Source: Methanobrevibacter ruminantium (lineage in GTDB: Archaea > Methanobacteriota > Methanobacteria > Methanobacteriales > Methanobacteriaceae). From it: a DNA stretch of 7,819 nucleotides. The notes beneath the pieces were generated by a model. The model did no database searches. It worked only from the letters and a program-made list of their open reading frames with translations, and was not told the origin of the DNA. The stretch is from NCBI GenBank assembly GCA_004553595.1, contig SFKZ01000075.1:1-7819 (forward strand). Direction: 5' to 3'. Shown piece after piece: positions 1 through 7,053 of the stretch (the stretch's first letter is position 1; every line of letters starts with the position of its first letter). A program made the position numbers and the translations under genes.

Positions 1-2
1 CA

Positions 3-2387
3 CCAAATCCAGCAGTACAGTTAATGAAAGTACAGTTAGTCATATTCATAGTACCCTTATTATTGTATACTACTGAATCATGGTCATCTCCTGCTGTGAC
101 TAACTATATGAGCGGTTCTACTACTGGTGTAACTTTAAATGTTAAGGATTCTACATTTGAAAATAATTACGGTTCTACAGAACCTGGTGCAATTAACAAT
201 TGTGGAATTTTAACAGTATATAATTCTACTTTTAATAACAATAGTGCATATCAGTGGGCAGGAGCAATTCATACCCATAGTAATGCAAATACTGTGATAA
301 ATAAATCTTATTTTTATCACAATGTCGCAGGATGGAATGGTGGAGCATTATTCACTTATAGTGTATTAAGAGTGTATGATTCTATTTTTGAAGATAACAA
401 CTGTTCTACTAATAATGGAGGCGGAGCAATAGGGGCTTATAACTATGGTTCCTTATTTGACATCATTATTAATAATTGTACTTTTAAATATAACAATAAT
501 CTTAACTCTAATGGAAAAGGTGGGGCAATTGGTACTTTAAACGGAGGTTACCTTAATGTATATAACTCCACTTTCATATCAAATAGTGCAACTAATGGAC
601 AAGCAATTTCTGCAGCTAATAAAAAAGTTGTTAATGGTACAAGTGATAGGCCATATTTAGCTATTGATGGAAATACCTTTATAAATCATACTGGTTCTGG
701 AGATACTGTATACATCAATGGGATTATAAATTCATTTAATAATAATCACTTTTATAATAGCACCCAATCAACTATTTATTCAGGCTCAAGTAATACTTAT
801 AATTCATTTATAAATCCTATTGCCATGGCTAAAGGTTTGTTAGGGGCTTCTAGTAATGATATATTAAGTGATGATATTCAAAGAGAAGTTTCTGATGATG
901 ATTCCTTTGAAGATGCGTTTTCAAAAATGACAAAAACTGGTTATGGTAGTGAACCACAAGTTGTAAATATTCTTGTTTCACCTGGAATTTATTCTAAAAC
1001 TATTAAACCAAACTTAATTTGGGAAGTAGATGAGGATTATGGATTTGGATACTATAAATTAGATGGTGTTGCTAAGTTATTTGCACTCGGTATTTTCACT
1101 GTTGAAGGTACTGGGGATAATGTAATATTCAGATGTGCCGATGGTTATAATTTAGATCTCAAAGGAGGTATTGATACTACTGAATGGGATCAAGAAGCTA
1201 TTAGAAATACTATTTCTCATAAAAATATTATTTTTGATTGTGATGTTATTTTAGGTTCTAGAAGTTATGAATTCACCAATTGTACTTTCAAAAAAGCATT
1301 ATACATTAATGGTTATGATATAAATGATTATTGGAATTTATATTATGATACTGATTGTGACATAGTTAATATTTACAGCTTTAAAGATTGTACTTTTGAA
1401 TTCGATAAGGAAGAAATTGCAATAAATAAAATTATTGATTCAAATATTCAATTTAACGAAAATAGTTTCACTTTAAACTTTGATAATTGTAAATTCCCAG
1501 TAACTGCTGTTGATTCAGTGGTAGACATTAGTTCCTCTGAGAAAGGTGTTGTTGTCATTGCTTTAACTGATAACAGTTCTGCTCCTATTGCTGGCGCTAC
1601 TGTTAAATATACTGTTAATGGTGGTGAAGAACAAACAAATACTACTGATGCTGATGGTAAATTCACAATTTCAGGTTTAACTGGTGAAGTTACCATTGAA
1701 GTAAACTATGAAGGAAACGAATCATTCAATGCTATTACTGGCAGTCAGTTCTTTAACTTTACTGAAGAGTCTGCAACCAATGACACTAACGGTTCCAATA
1801 GCACTCCTGTAACTCCAACTAAAGTTGCTACTAAGCTCACTGCACCTAAAGTGACCGCTACATACAATGTTGCCAAAAAGTTAGTGATCACACTTAAGGA
1901 TGCAAACAACAAAGTATTGGCTAACAAGAAAGTCACTGTAAAAGTTGGAACTATCAGCAAAACATTGAAAACCAATCCTAAAGGACAAGTAAGCGTTGCT
2001 GTAAACACCCTTGTTCCTAAAACTTACACTGCAACAATCAAATTTGCAGGAGACAGTAGCTATAAGGCATCAAGTGTCAGCGCTAAAGTCACAGTCAAAA
2101 AGGCAGCTCCAAAACTAACCGCTGCTAAAAAGACTTTTAAAGTCAAAGCAAAAACCAAAAAGGTAACTGCAACCCTTAAAAACAACAAAGGAAAAGTATT
2201 GAAAAGCACAAAGCTTACTCTTAAAATCGGTAAGAAAACCTACACTGCAAAAACCAACAGCAAAGGTGTAGCAACATTCAAAGTCAAATTGACCAAAAAA
2301 GGAGCCTACACTGGAACTGTCAAATTTGCAGGAAATAAATACTTCAAAGCAGCTACCAAAAAAGTGAAAATAACTGTTAAAAAATAG
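3..2387 (+). CDS. Adhesin-like surface protein, 5'-partial: beta-helix region plus Ig-like and Lys-rich C-terminal repeats
   Basis: Probable cell-surface adhesin-like protein of a methanogen; ligand unknown. The frame is open from base 3 with no stop, so the gene probably starts outside the window. The first ATG (24) has no ribosome binding site, and the hydrophobic stretch after it lacks an AxA cleavage site, unlike the signal peptides of the next two genes. Counting residues from that ATG: about 30-270 carry repeated FxxN and GGAI motifs resembling Chlamydia Pmp repeats of a right-handed beta-helix. About 290-500 form a second beta-helix-like block with recurring N/D-C-T/K-F motifs (Cys 420, 456, 489; also Cys 152). 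About 505-582 is an Ig-like or carboxypeptidase-regulatory-like domain, followed by a Thr/Asn/Ser linker. About 599-694 and 695-787 are two bacterial-Ig-like repeats, the last very Lys-rich, probably for holding on to the wall. N-x-S/T sequons are frequent. Family call is firm; ligand and anchoring are inference. Confidence 0.85.
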   Translation, partial: PNPAVQLMKVQLVIFIVPLLLYTTESWSSPAVTNYMSGSTTGVTLNVKDSTFENNYGSTEPGAINNCGILTVYNSTFNNNSAYQWAGAIHTHSNANTVINKSYFYHNVAGWNGGALFTYSVLRVYDSIFEDNNCSTNNGGGAIGAYNYGSLFDIIINNCTFKYNNNLNSNGKGGAIGTLNGGYLNVYNSTFISNSATNGQAISAANKKVVNGTSDRPYLAIDGNTFINHTGSGDTVYINGIINSFNNNHFYNSTQSTIYSGSSNTYNSFINPIAMAKGLLGASSNDILSDDIQREVSDDDSFEDAFSKMTKTGYGSEPQVVNILVSPGIYSKTIKPNLIWEVDEDYGFGYYKLDGVAKLFALGIFTVEGTGDNVIFRCADGYNLDLKGGIDTTEWDQEAIRNTISHKNIIFDCDVILGSRSYEFTNCTFKKALYINGYDINDYWNLYYDTDCDIVNIYSFKDCTFEFDKEEIAINKIIDSNIQFNENSFTLNFDNCKFPVTAVDSVVDISSSEKGVVVIALTDNSSAPIAGATVKYTVNGGEEQTNTTDADGKFTISGLTGEVTIEVNYEGNESFNAITGSQFFNFTEESATNDTNGSNSTPVTPTKVATKLTAPKVTATYNVAKKLVITLKDANNKVLANKKVTVKVGTISKTLKTNPKGQVSVAVNTLVPKTYTATIKFAGDSSYKASSVSAKVTVKKAAPKLTAAKKTFKVKAKTKKVTATLKNNKGKVLKSTKLTLKIGKKTYTAKTNSKGVATFKVKLTKKGAYTGTVKFAGNKYFKAATKKVKITVKK
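1797..2384 (+). repeat. Two Ig-like, Lys-rich C-terminal repeats of the first adhesin
   Basis: Two tandem repeats of about 95 codons share the layout VT(A)TLK(D/N)xxxKVL, KxxTxKxG, TxKTNxKG, and KFAGxxxYKA followed by a VTVKK-like end. The block is homologous to 3943-4434 downstream, with stretches such as VPKTYTA and SFAGD/KFAGD kept in both. Third-codon positions change from T-rich upstream to more A/C-rich here, which suggests a modular cassette. Confidence 0.7.
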
Positions 2388-2420
2388 AGAAAAAATTAAT
2401 TTTTCTCTATTATTTTTTTA
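2383..2420 (+). terminator. Hairpin plus T-tract after first adhesin gene
   Basis: A perfect 12-bp inverted repeat (AATAGAGAAAAA at 2383-2394, TTTTTCTCTATT at 2400-2411) has a 5-nt loop and is followed by ATTTTTTTATTTTT. The left arm includes the TAG stop codon. It looks like an intrinsic, U-tract-dependent terminator, and archaeal RNA polymerase also stops on U-runs. Confidence 0.7.
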
Positions 2421-2438
2421 TTTTTCTAAAAATTAGAG

Positions 2439-2490
2439 GAATTTATTTATTATTCAACATCCTATTCTATTTGGAATAATAAATAATTTC
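2439..2490. promoter_or_regulatory. Inverted repeat upstream of second adhesin gene
   Basis: Arms GAATTTATTTATTATTC (2439-2455) and its complement at 2474-2490 match at 16 of 17 positions, with an 18-nt spacer. The left arm contains a TATA-like TTTATTTATT behind purine-rich GAGGAA, so it may overlap the core promoter. This could be an operator or, if transcribed, a leader hairpin. AT-rich DNA makes chance pairing possible. Confidence 0.4.
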
Positions 2491-2537
2491 TTTGATTATC
2501 TATGAATGAAGTTTATTTAAAGAGTATAATGCAATAT

Positions 2538-2543
2538 GGGGAG
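2538..2543 (+). promoter_or_regulatory. Ribosome binding site GGGGAG deciding start at 2553
   Basis: GGGGAG lies 9 nt before ATG 2553, which opens a clean signal peptide. The longer alternative start at 2502 has no Shine-Dalgarno sequence and would put 17 extra residues before the signal peptide. Confidence 0.65.
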
Positions 2544-2552
2544 ATTATTAAT

Positions 2553-3962
2553 ATGGGGAAAACAAATAAAAGCATTCTATTATTTTCAATGCTCATCATT
2601 TTATTCATATGCATATCATCTGCATATGCCTCTGAAGATATATTAGATACACAATCAATCACTGATGATTCAAGCATTAATGAAGATGATTTCGGCATAG
2701 ATGAAAACATAGAATGTTCAAATGAAAACAGTTTATTGAACTTAGAAAGCAATATTTTAAAGGAAGATGACAAGCCATCCGATTTTTATATTAATAGTAG
2801 TAAAGAACTTAGCGGAGACGGTTTAAGTCCTGAAACCGCATACAAGAACTTTGATTATACTGTATATGACAAAGTGGCCATCAGTGGTACAATTCATTTG
2901 TCTGAAGGAAACTATGGAGTTCCAGAAGGCTCACCATATAATACAAACTATTATATTATTGGCCAAGAGGGAACAGTAATTAATTCCTGTTGGTTTGATA
3001 GTATGGGAACTTATAAAAATTTTAATCAAACATTAACTTTTATAAATGTCAGTTTTGAAGTTCCATCAAGTGGACAAGTTTGGTATTCCAGTGGAAATGA
3101 TGATATTGGTTTCAGTGATACCATAATATTTTATGGCATTTCCATGGATGGGCGTGATTTCAATTTCATTAACTGCACTTTTATCAACACATCTTTTGTT
3201 TCTGGTCAGCATCAGCATGTTGAACCTAATAGGGATGGATTAACAGATATCTGCACTGCAATTTTTGAAAATTGCAAATTTCTAGATTACACTTATGACC
3301 CAAGCGTTAACTCTTATGATGTGCATACTTCCTGGGGAACTATCATCCCTACAGAAGAATATGAAACAACTTCAATGTTCACTTCATTTGAATGCAGCAA
3401 ATACATATTTAATAATTGTACCTTTGACAATGTTAACTGTGATGCTATTGTTGATTCCTATGGTGGAAATACAGATTATTATGGTCGCATTGATGGGGCT
3501 TATATCTTTAATTCCACATTCACAAACTGTGACATCAATGGAGTCGTTAAGGCTCGAAACTCTCCTTATTGCATCATCTCCAATTGCACATATGATTTTC
3601 CAGTCAGTTATGAGGTTCCTTTAGTCGGCCCATTTTACATTAACAGCACTGATCGACCAGTTATTAAGACTAATCTGGTTCTTGTTGCAAATGCAAACAC
3701 TTTAGTCATCAGTTTAACTGATGAGTCCAACAATCCATTGGTTGACTATGAAGTTGAAATTGTAACCAACGGAAGGGTTTCCTATGAATATACAGACAAC
3801 GATGGAAAAATCATACTAAGCAATCTTTTAGGCAATTACAGCTTTGAAATCACTTATCCTGGAGATGAGTATGAAGGCTATGCCCCATCCAAAGTCTTTA
3901 AGAACTTCACATTTGAAAAGTCTAAACTTAGCACAGTTCTAACTAAAGGATTCCAACAATAA
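2553..3962 (+). CDS. Adhesin-like surface protein, N-terminal part of a frameshifted gene
   Basis: Secreted adhesin-like protein; ligand unknown. Start at 2553 is preferred over 2502 because of the GGGGAG ribosome binding site and the signal peptide it opens: basic MGKTNK, hydrophobic LLFSMLIILFICISS, probable cleavage after AYA at residue 26. Residues 27-76 are an acidic Asp/Glu/Ser linker. From about 77 comes the ALP beta-helix opening (FYINSS, SGDGLSPETAY, TIHLSEGNYG), continuing to about 365 with recurring NCTF/NCKF motifs. Residues about 368-454 are an Ig-like domain (LVISLTDESNNPLVDYEVEI, then DNDGKIILSNL). The frame then runs out at VLTKGFQQ-stop. The other frame continues as LKDSNNKTLANKKV, matching LKDANNKVLANKKV in the upstream adhesin, so this is a broken gene whose C-terminus lies at 3943-4437. 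As read it would lack the Lys-rich wall domain and might be released or non-functional. Confidence 0.85.
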   Translation: MGKTNKSILLFSMLIILFICISSAYASEDILDTQSITDDSSINEDDFGIDENIECSNENSLLNLESNILKEDDKPSDFYINSSKELSGDGLSPETAYKNFDYTVYDKVAISGTIHLSEGNYGVPEGSPYNTNYYIIGQEGTVINSCWFDSMGTYKNFNQTLTFINVSFEVPSSGQVWYSSGNDDIGFSDTIIFYGISMDGRDFNFINCTFINTSFVSGQHQHVEPNRDGLTDICTAIFENCKFLDYTYDPSVNSYDVHTSWGTIIPTEEYETTSMFTSFECSKYIFNNCTFDNVNCDAIVDSYGGNTDYYGRIDGAYIFNSTFTNCDINGVVKARNSPYCIISNCTYDFPVSYEVPLVGPFYINSTDRPVIKTNLVLVANANTLVISLTDESNNPLVDYEVEIVTNGRVSYEYTDNDGKIILSNLLGNYSFEITYPGDEYEGYAPSKVFKNFTFEKSKLSTVLTKGFQQ

Positions 3963-4437
3963 AACTTTAGCAAATAAAAAGGTTATTGTTAAGGTCGGCT
4001 CCATATCCAAGGTTATGACCACTAACAGCAAAGGTCAACTTAGCCTTAATGTTGCCTCATTTGTTCCTAAAACCTACACTGCAAGCATTAGCTTTGCAGG
4101 TGATGATAACTATAAGTCTTCCTCAATTAGTTCAAAAGTCACTGTATCCAAAGGGGTTTCCAAATTGATTGCCAAAGCGAAGACATTCAAAGCTAAGGTT
4201 AAGACTAAAAAGTTCTCTGTAACCTTAAAGGATTCCAAAAACAGGGTTTTAAAGGGCAAAAAACTTACTATAAAAGTCAAAGGCAAGACATACACTGCAA
4301 CTACAAACAAGAAAGGGGTTGCCACATTTAAGATCACTAAATTGTCTAAAAAAGGAACCTACAAGTCAAAAATAGTATTTAAGGGAGATAAATGGTATAA
4401 AGCTATTAGTAAAACAGTGAAAATTAAGATTAAATAG
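3943..4437 (+). pseudogene. Frameshifted C-terminal part of second adhesin (Lys-rich Ig-like repeats)
   Basis: This is the out-of-frame continuation of the gene starting at 2553. From 3943 the frame reads LKDSNNKTLANKKVIVKVGS and goes on to the stop at 4437. The first ATG is internal (4015) with no ribosome binding site, so independent translation is unlikely. It holds most of one bacterial-Ig-like repeat and a full, very Lys-rich terminal repeat ending KTVKIKIK, equivalent to the last ~165 residues of the first adhesin. A stop in this frame at 3940-3942 rules out a longer upstream extension. The role of this region in an intact protein would be wall retention. An automatic annotation may show it as a separate small 'hypothetical' or 'Ig-like domain' protein from 4015. 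Confidence 0.8.
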
Positions 4438-4451
4438 GGATATTGATTCTT

Positions 4452-4494
4452 GAAAATGGATCATTTTTTCCTATTTTCTTTTATTTTATTTATT
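4452..4494 (+). terminator. Weak hairpin and T-rich tract after second adhesin
   Basis: AAAATG-GAT-CATTTT (about 4453-4467) is a small hairpin followed by T-rich DNA to 4494 (TTTTTTCC, TATTTTCTTTTATTTTATT). A wider pairing AAATAGG (4432-4438) with CCTATTT is also possible. It probably acts as a U-rich archaeal termination region, with modest support. Confidence 0.45.
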
Positions 4495-4540
4495 CACTAC
4501 ATCATGGAAACTTAATTATTTTGTGGTGAATAAATAAAAT
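4483..4540. promoter_or_regulatory. 19-bp inverted repeat covering SD and upstream start of third surface gene
   Basis: ATTTTATTTATTCACTACA (4483-4501) pairs with TGTGGTGAATAAATAAAAT (4522-4540). 18 of 19 positions are complementary and the other is a G-U pair, with a 20-nt loop. The right arm contains GGTGA (4525-4529), a Shine-Dalgarno match 9 nt before ATG 4539, and the first two bases of that ATG. In RNA this would hide the initiation site. In DNA the left arm also resembles a TATA element, so an operator is an alternative. Confidence 0.55.
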
Positions 4541-4601
4541 GGATGGACCAATATGGTGTTTGTTTATTTTATTAAGTATTTTTTGGAAAGTGGGATTTTT
4601 T

Positions 4602-6791
4602 ATGAGATTTAAATATAATTCATTATTGCTTATTTCAATATTGATTATTATTTTAGGTATGAATTTTGCATCGGCTGCTGATGCATATTCCGATTCCAGT
4701 TTAAATAATATTGGTATTGATGATTCAATAGAAGAGGTTTCAGTTGAAGTGTCTGCTGATGATTCTCGCAATGAATTACCTTCTTCAGTTGATTCTCTCA
4801 TTGAATCCTATTCTTCTTCTGATTTTGGATTAGATCAATCAAATACTGCAAATAAAGAATACTCTTCTGAAAAATCTATAGAAAATGAGGGTAGTGATTT
4901 CAATCCTAAAATGGATGTTTTGATGGAAACTCCTGTTTCCAATGCCAATTTGACATATTATGTTAGTTGTGATAATTATACTCATTTTTTTGATGATTCT
5001 GGTGTTTTAAAGGATGAGTTCGGAGGTTCCATTCTCGTCTTTGAAGGCAATTTTGAAGATAAGGGAGTATTCACTATTGATAAGAACAACACTCGTCTTG
5101 TTTCTAATCAGTCTCGTTTCGTTAACACTGTTTTCAGTTTGACTGCCAGTGATATTGTCTTGGCTAATTTCAATTTTGATTTTAATCAGGCTTTTCCTTC
5201 GAATCATAATGCTGGCATTTACGTTGGATGGGACAATATCACAGTTTTCAACAATACAATTAACTATATTGCTCCCGTTGATACTACTTGCATCGGTATT
5301 TATGCCAATGACAATTATGGATTGAACCTGATTAACAATACAGTTAATTATTTTGGCCAAGCATATAATGATGGATTTAATTATCCTGTCCTTATGACTT
5401 ATTGCTATGATGCCTTTGTAAGCGGCAATAGCATCAATGCAACATTGCCTTTGCGTGATGTTGACTGGAGCCAGCTTATTTATGGTGGTGTGAGCATGGA
5501 TAAGGTTTCCTCTTTTGCCATTGGAGGCTGTGACAACCTCATCTTTGCAAATAACAGCATTTATTCTGCAGTCAATGGAGGAGTTTATGCGGATAATCTT
5601 TTCCCTACTTTGTCCTCTGTTTTGGTTTATGCCTGCAGAAATTCCACACTTGATGGCAACAGCATTCTTGTTGAGGACTATTTCACCCGCAAGAATCAGG
5701 CTAATTACCTATACGCCTTGGATATCTATGTATCTGATGACGTTCGTGTCGTGAACAATTACATTGATGTCTTTACATATGGCGGTTACAGTTTTCATGG
5801 AACTGCTTATCCTATCCAGGTTACCGGTCCTGCATATAACATCAAGGTCGCTTACAATTACCTAAAAAGCATTAGCAATGGCCCGAACATTGGAATCTAT
5901 TCGCAAAACGCTTATGGTCAGACTCAGATTGATGTCATAAGCAATTTCATCAACATTACAGGCAAGGCTGGAAGTCATATGTGGGCGTTGGTTGCAGGAA
6001 TTGAGGTGCAAGACTCTGATGACAGAATACTTAACAATACAATAATAGTGGATACTGTTGGTGGATATCATGATGGTGATCGCATTTATGGCATAAGTTA
6101 TGCCCAGAGCACTGGCGGCAATCATAAATATCAAATCAAGTATAATAATGTCACAGTTCCAGGACCTATTGCAATCAGCTTGAATCAGGGTTTATTGGAT
6201 TCCACTACCAGCGATACAAATGTCATGTATAACATTTTGGTTACCGGTCGTGGAGAAGGTGGTGACAAGGCTGTGGCAATTGGAGGCCAAGGTACAAATA
6301 ATGTTGTAAGGTATAATACCAATGGTTCCAATCCTGTTCGCCATATGTCCCAGCAGGATTTGCCTGATTGGCTGAAGAATTATCAAAGTCCAAAAGGCAA
6401 TGGATTTAGCTTGTCCTGGCTGAGTGAGGATGGAAATGCTCATTTTGGGGGCCTTGGCAATGGTTCCGGCCGTGGAGGATTCCATTTTGATTCAGATGTC
6501 AATGGCAGGAATAGTCACTTTAGCAAGTCAAATGCTACTCATGGTGATTTGAATTCTACCTATTATTCTGTTGGGGATTCCGGTTTGAGCATTGCAGCTG
6601 CTTCTTCATCTGCAGGTTCTGCTTCCAACTCTCCGTCAGAAGTTGATAAGAATGCCTATGAGATTGATGAGCATGACAATGTAGTTAGCAAGTCTTCAGA
6701 TTATCTCCAATTGGGAATAATTTGTATTGTTGCTTTGCTGCTGTTGCTTGTTGGTTATAAGCGTCAGAAGGATAAAGAGGAAGAAGAATAG
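4602..6791 (+). CDS. NosD-like parallel beta-helix surface protein with C-terminal membrane anchor
   Basis: Exported surface protein of unknown ligand. Start 4602 (weak GTGGGA 6 nt upstream) gives a normal signal peptide: MRFKYN, hydrophobic SLLLISILIIILG, cleavage near FASA/ADA. A start at 4539 has a better-placed GGTGA but adds 21 residues with a second hydrophobic stretch. From 4602, residues about 30-115 are an acidic Ser/Asp/Glu linker. About 120-580 is a beta-helix with an Asn ladder (FNNTINYI, INNTVNYF, GNSINAT, NNSIYSA, LNNTIIVDT), like NosD/pectin-lyase-fold repeats. About 580-690 is a Gly/Ser/His/Asn-rich stretch suited to crossing the wall. About 701-719 is one transmembrane helix (LGIICIVALLLLLVG), then KRQKDKEEEE inside the cell. 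It lacks the Lys-rich Ig repeats of its neighbours, so it is membrane- rather than wall-held. Architecture is clear, function unknown. Confidence 0.85.
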   Translation: MRFKYNSLLLISILIIILGMNFASAADAYSDSSLNNIGIDDSIEEVSVEVSADDSRNELPSSVDSLIESYSSSDFGLDQSNTANKEYSSEKSIENEGSDFNPKMDVLMETPVSNANLTYYVSCDNYTHFFDDSGVLKDEFGGSILVFEGNFEDKGVFTIDKNNTRLVSNQSRFVNTVFSLTASDIVLANFNFDFNQAFPSNHNAGIYVGWDNITVFNNTINYIAPVDTTCIGIYANDNYGLNLINNTVNYFGQAYNDGFNYPVLMTYCYDAFVSGNSINATLPLRDVDWSQLIYGGVSMDKVSSFAIGGCDNLIFANNSIYSAVNGGVYADNLFPTLSSVLVYACRNSTLDGNSILVEDYFTRKNQANYLYALDIYVSDDVRVVNNYIDVFTYGGYSFHGTAYPIQVTGPAYNIKVAYNYLKSISNGPNIGIYSQNAYGQTQIDVISNFINITGKAGSHMWALVAGIEVQDSDDRILNNTIIVDTVGGYHDGDRIYGISYAQSTGGNHKYQIKYNNVTVPGPIAISLNQGLLDSTTSDTNVMYNILVTGRGEGGDKAVAIGGQGTNNVVRYNTNGSNPVRHMSQQDLPDWLKNYQSPKGNGFSLSWLSEDGNAHFGGLGNGSGRGGFHFDSDVNGRNSHFSKSNATHGDLNSTYYSVGDSGLSIAAASSSAGSASNSPSEVDKNAYEIDEHDNVVSKSSDYLQLGIICIVALLLLLVGYKRQKDKEEEE

Positions 6792-6812
6792 TTAAAAATT
6801 TTTGTTTATGAT

Positions 6813-6911
6813 GGAGTGTTTGCCAAAAAATAATAGTTTTAAGCTTCATAGATTTTTAGATAATAAACCTCTAAATTTATTAGTTTTTTGGCAAATGCTT
6901 TCCTTTTTAAT
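6813..6911 (+). terminator. Long-stem hairpin with T-rich tail downstream of third surface gene
   Basis: TTTGCCAAAAAA (6819-6830) pairs perfectly with TTTTTTGGCAAA (6884-6895). It extends inward by TAATA/TATTA past one bulged G, and outward by up to six pairs including G-U (to about 6813/6901). An inner 6-bp hairpin (TTTAGA 6855-6860, TCTAAA 6870-6875) sits in the loop. CCTTTTTAATTTTTT follows. It starts 21 nt after the stop. It could be a terminator, a 3'-end stabiliser or a small structured RNA. Confidence 0.55.
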
Positions 6912-6914
6912 TTT

Positions 6915-6964
6915 TTAATTTTAAAATTAAAGGATAAAGTTTTGTTTTTTGATTTTAAAATTAA
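6915..6964. repeat. 16-bp palindrome and repeated 13-mer
   Basis: TTAATTTTAAAATTAA at 6915-6930 is a perfect palindrome. ATTTTAAAATTAA occurs at 6918-6930 and again at 6952-6964, 34 bp apart start to start. This may be a pair of binding sites or chance in AT-rich DNA. Confidence 0.4.
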
Positions 6965-7053
6965 TAGATTATTGTGATTTATTAATGGTTTTATCTACAT
7001 TAGCAATTTATAAAATTCAAGATTAGAATATTTCTTTAATTATTTTAATGATT

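Noticed and set aside
24..90. ATG 24 as a true start with a signal peptide
   Set aside because: There is no ribosome binding site, the frame is open upstream to the edge, and there is no AxA site. The gene is more likely 5'-partial.
1448..2008. Minus-strand open frames opposite the Ig-like domains
   Set aside because: They mirror the biased codons of the + strand gene, give Val/Leu/Thr-rich translations without a family pattern, and lack ribosome binding sites.
1797..2384. CRISPR-like or tandem DNA repeats in the Lys-rich region
   Set aside because: The repetition is at protein-domain level (about 95 codons) with diverged DNA and no regular spacers.
24..2387. Chlamydia-type autotransporter, suggested by the FxxN/GGAI repeats
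   Set aside because: There is no beta-barrel at the C-terminus, and the Lys-rich Ig-like repeats and codon style point to a methanogen adhesin-like protein.
2502..2552. Longer start of the second adhesin at 2502
   Set aside because: It has no Shine-Dalgarno and would place 17 residues before an otherwise standard signal peptide. 2553 has GGGGAG at 9 nt.
4015..4437. Independent small Lys-rich protein starting at 4015
   Set aside because: No ribosome binding site or signal peptide is present, and the homology to the first adhesin begins upstream of this ATG, at 3943. It is the displaced C-terminus of the broken gene.
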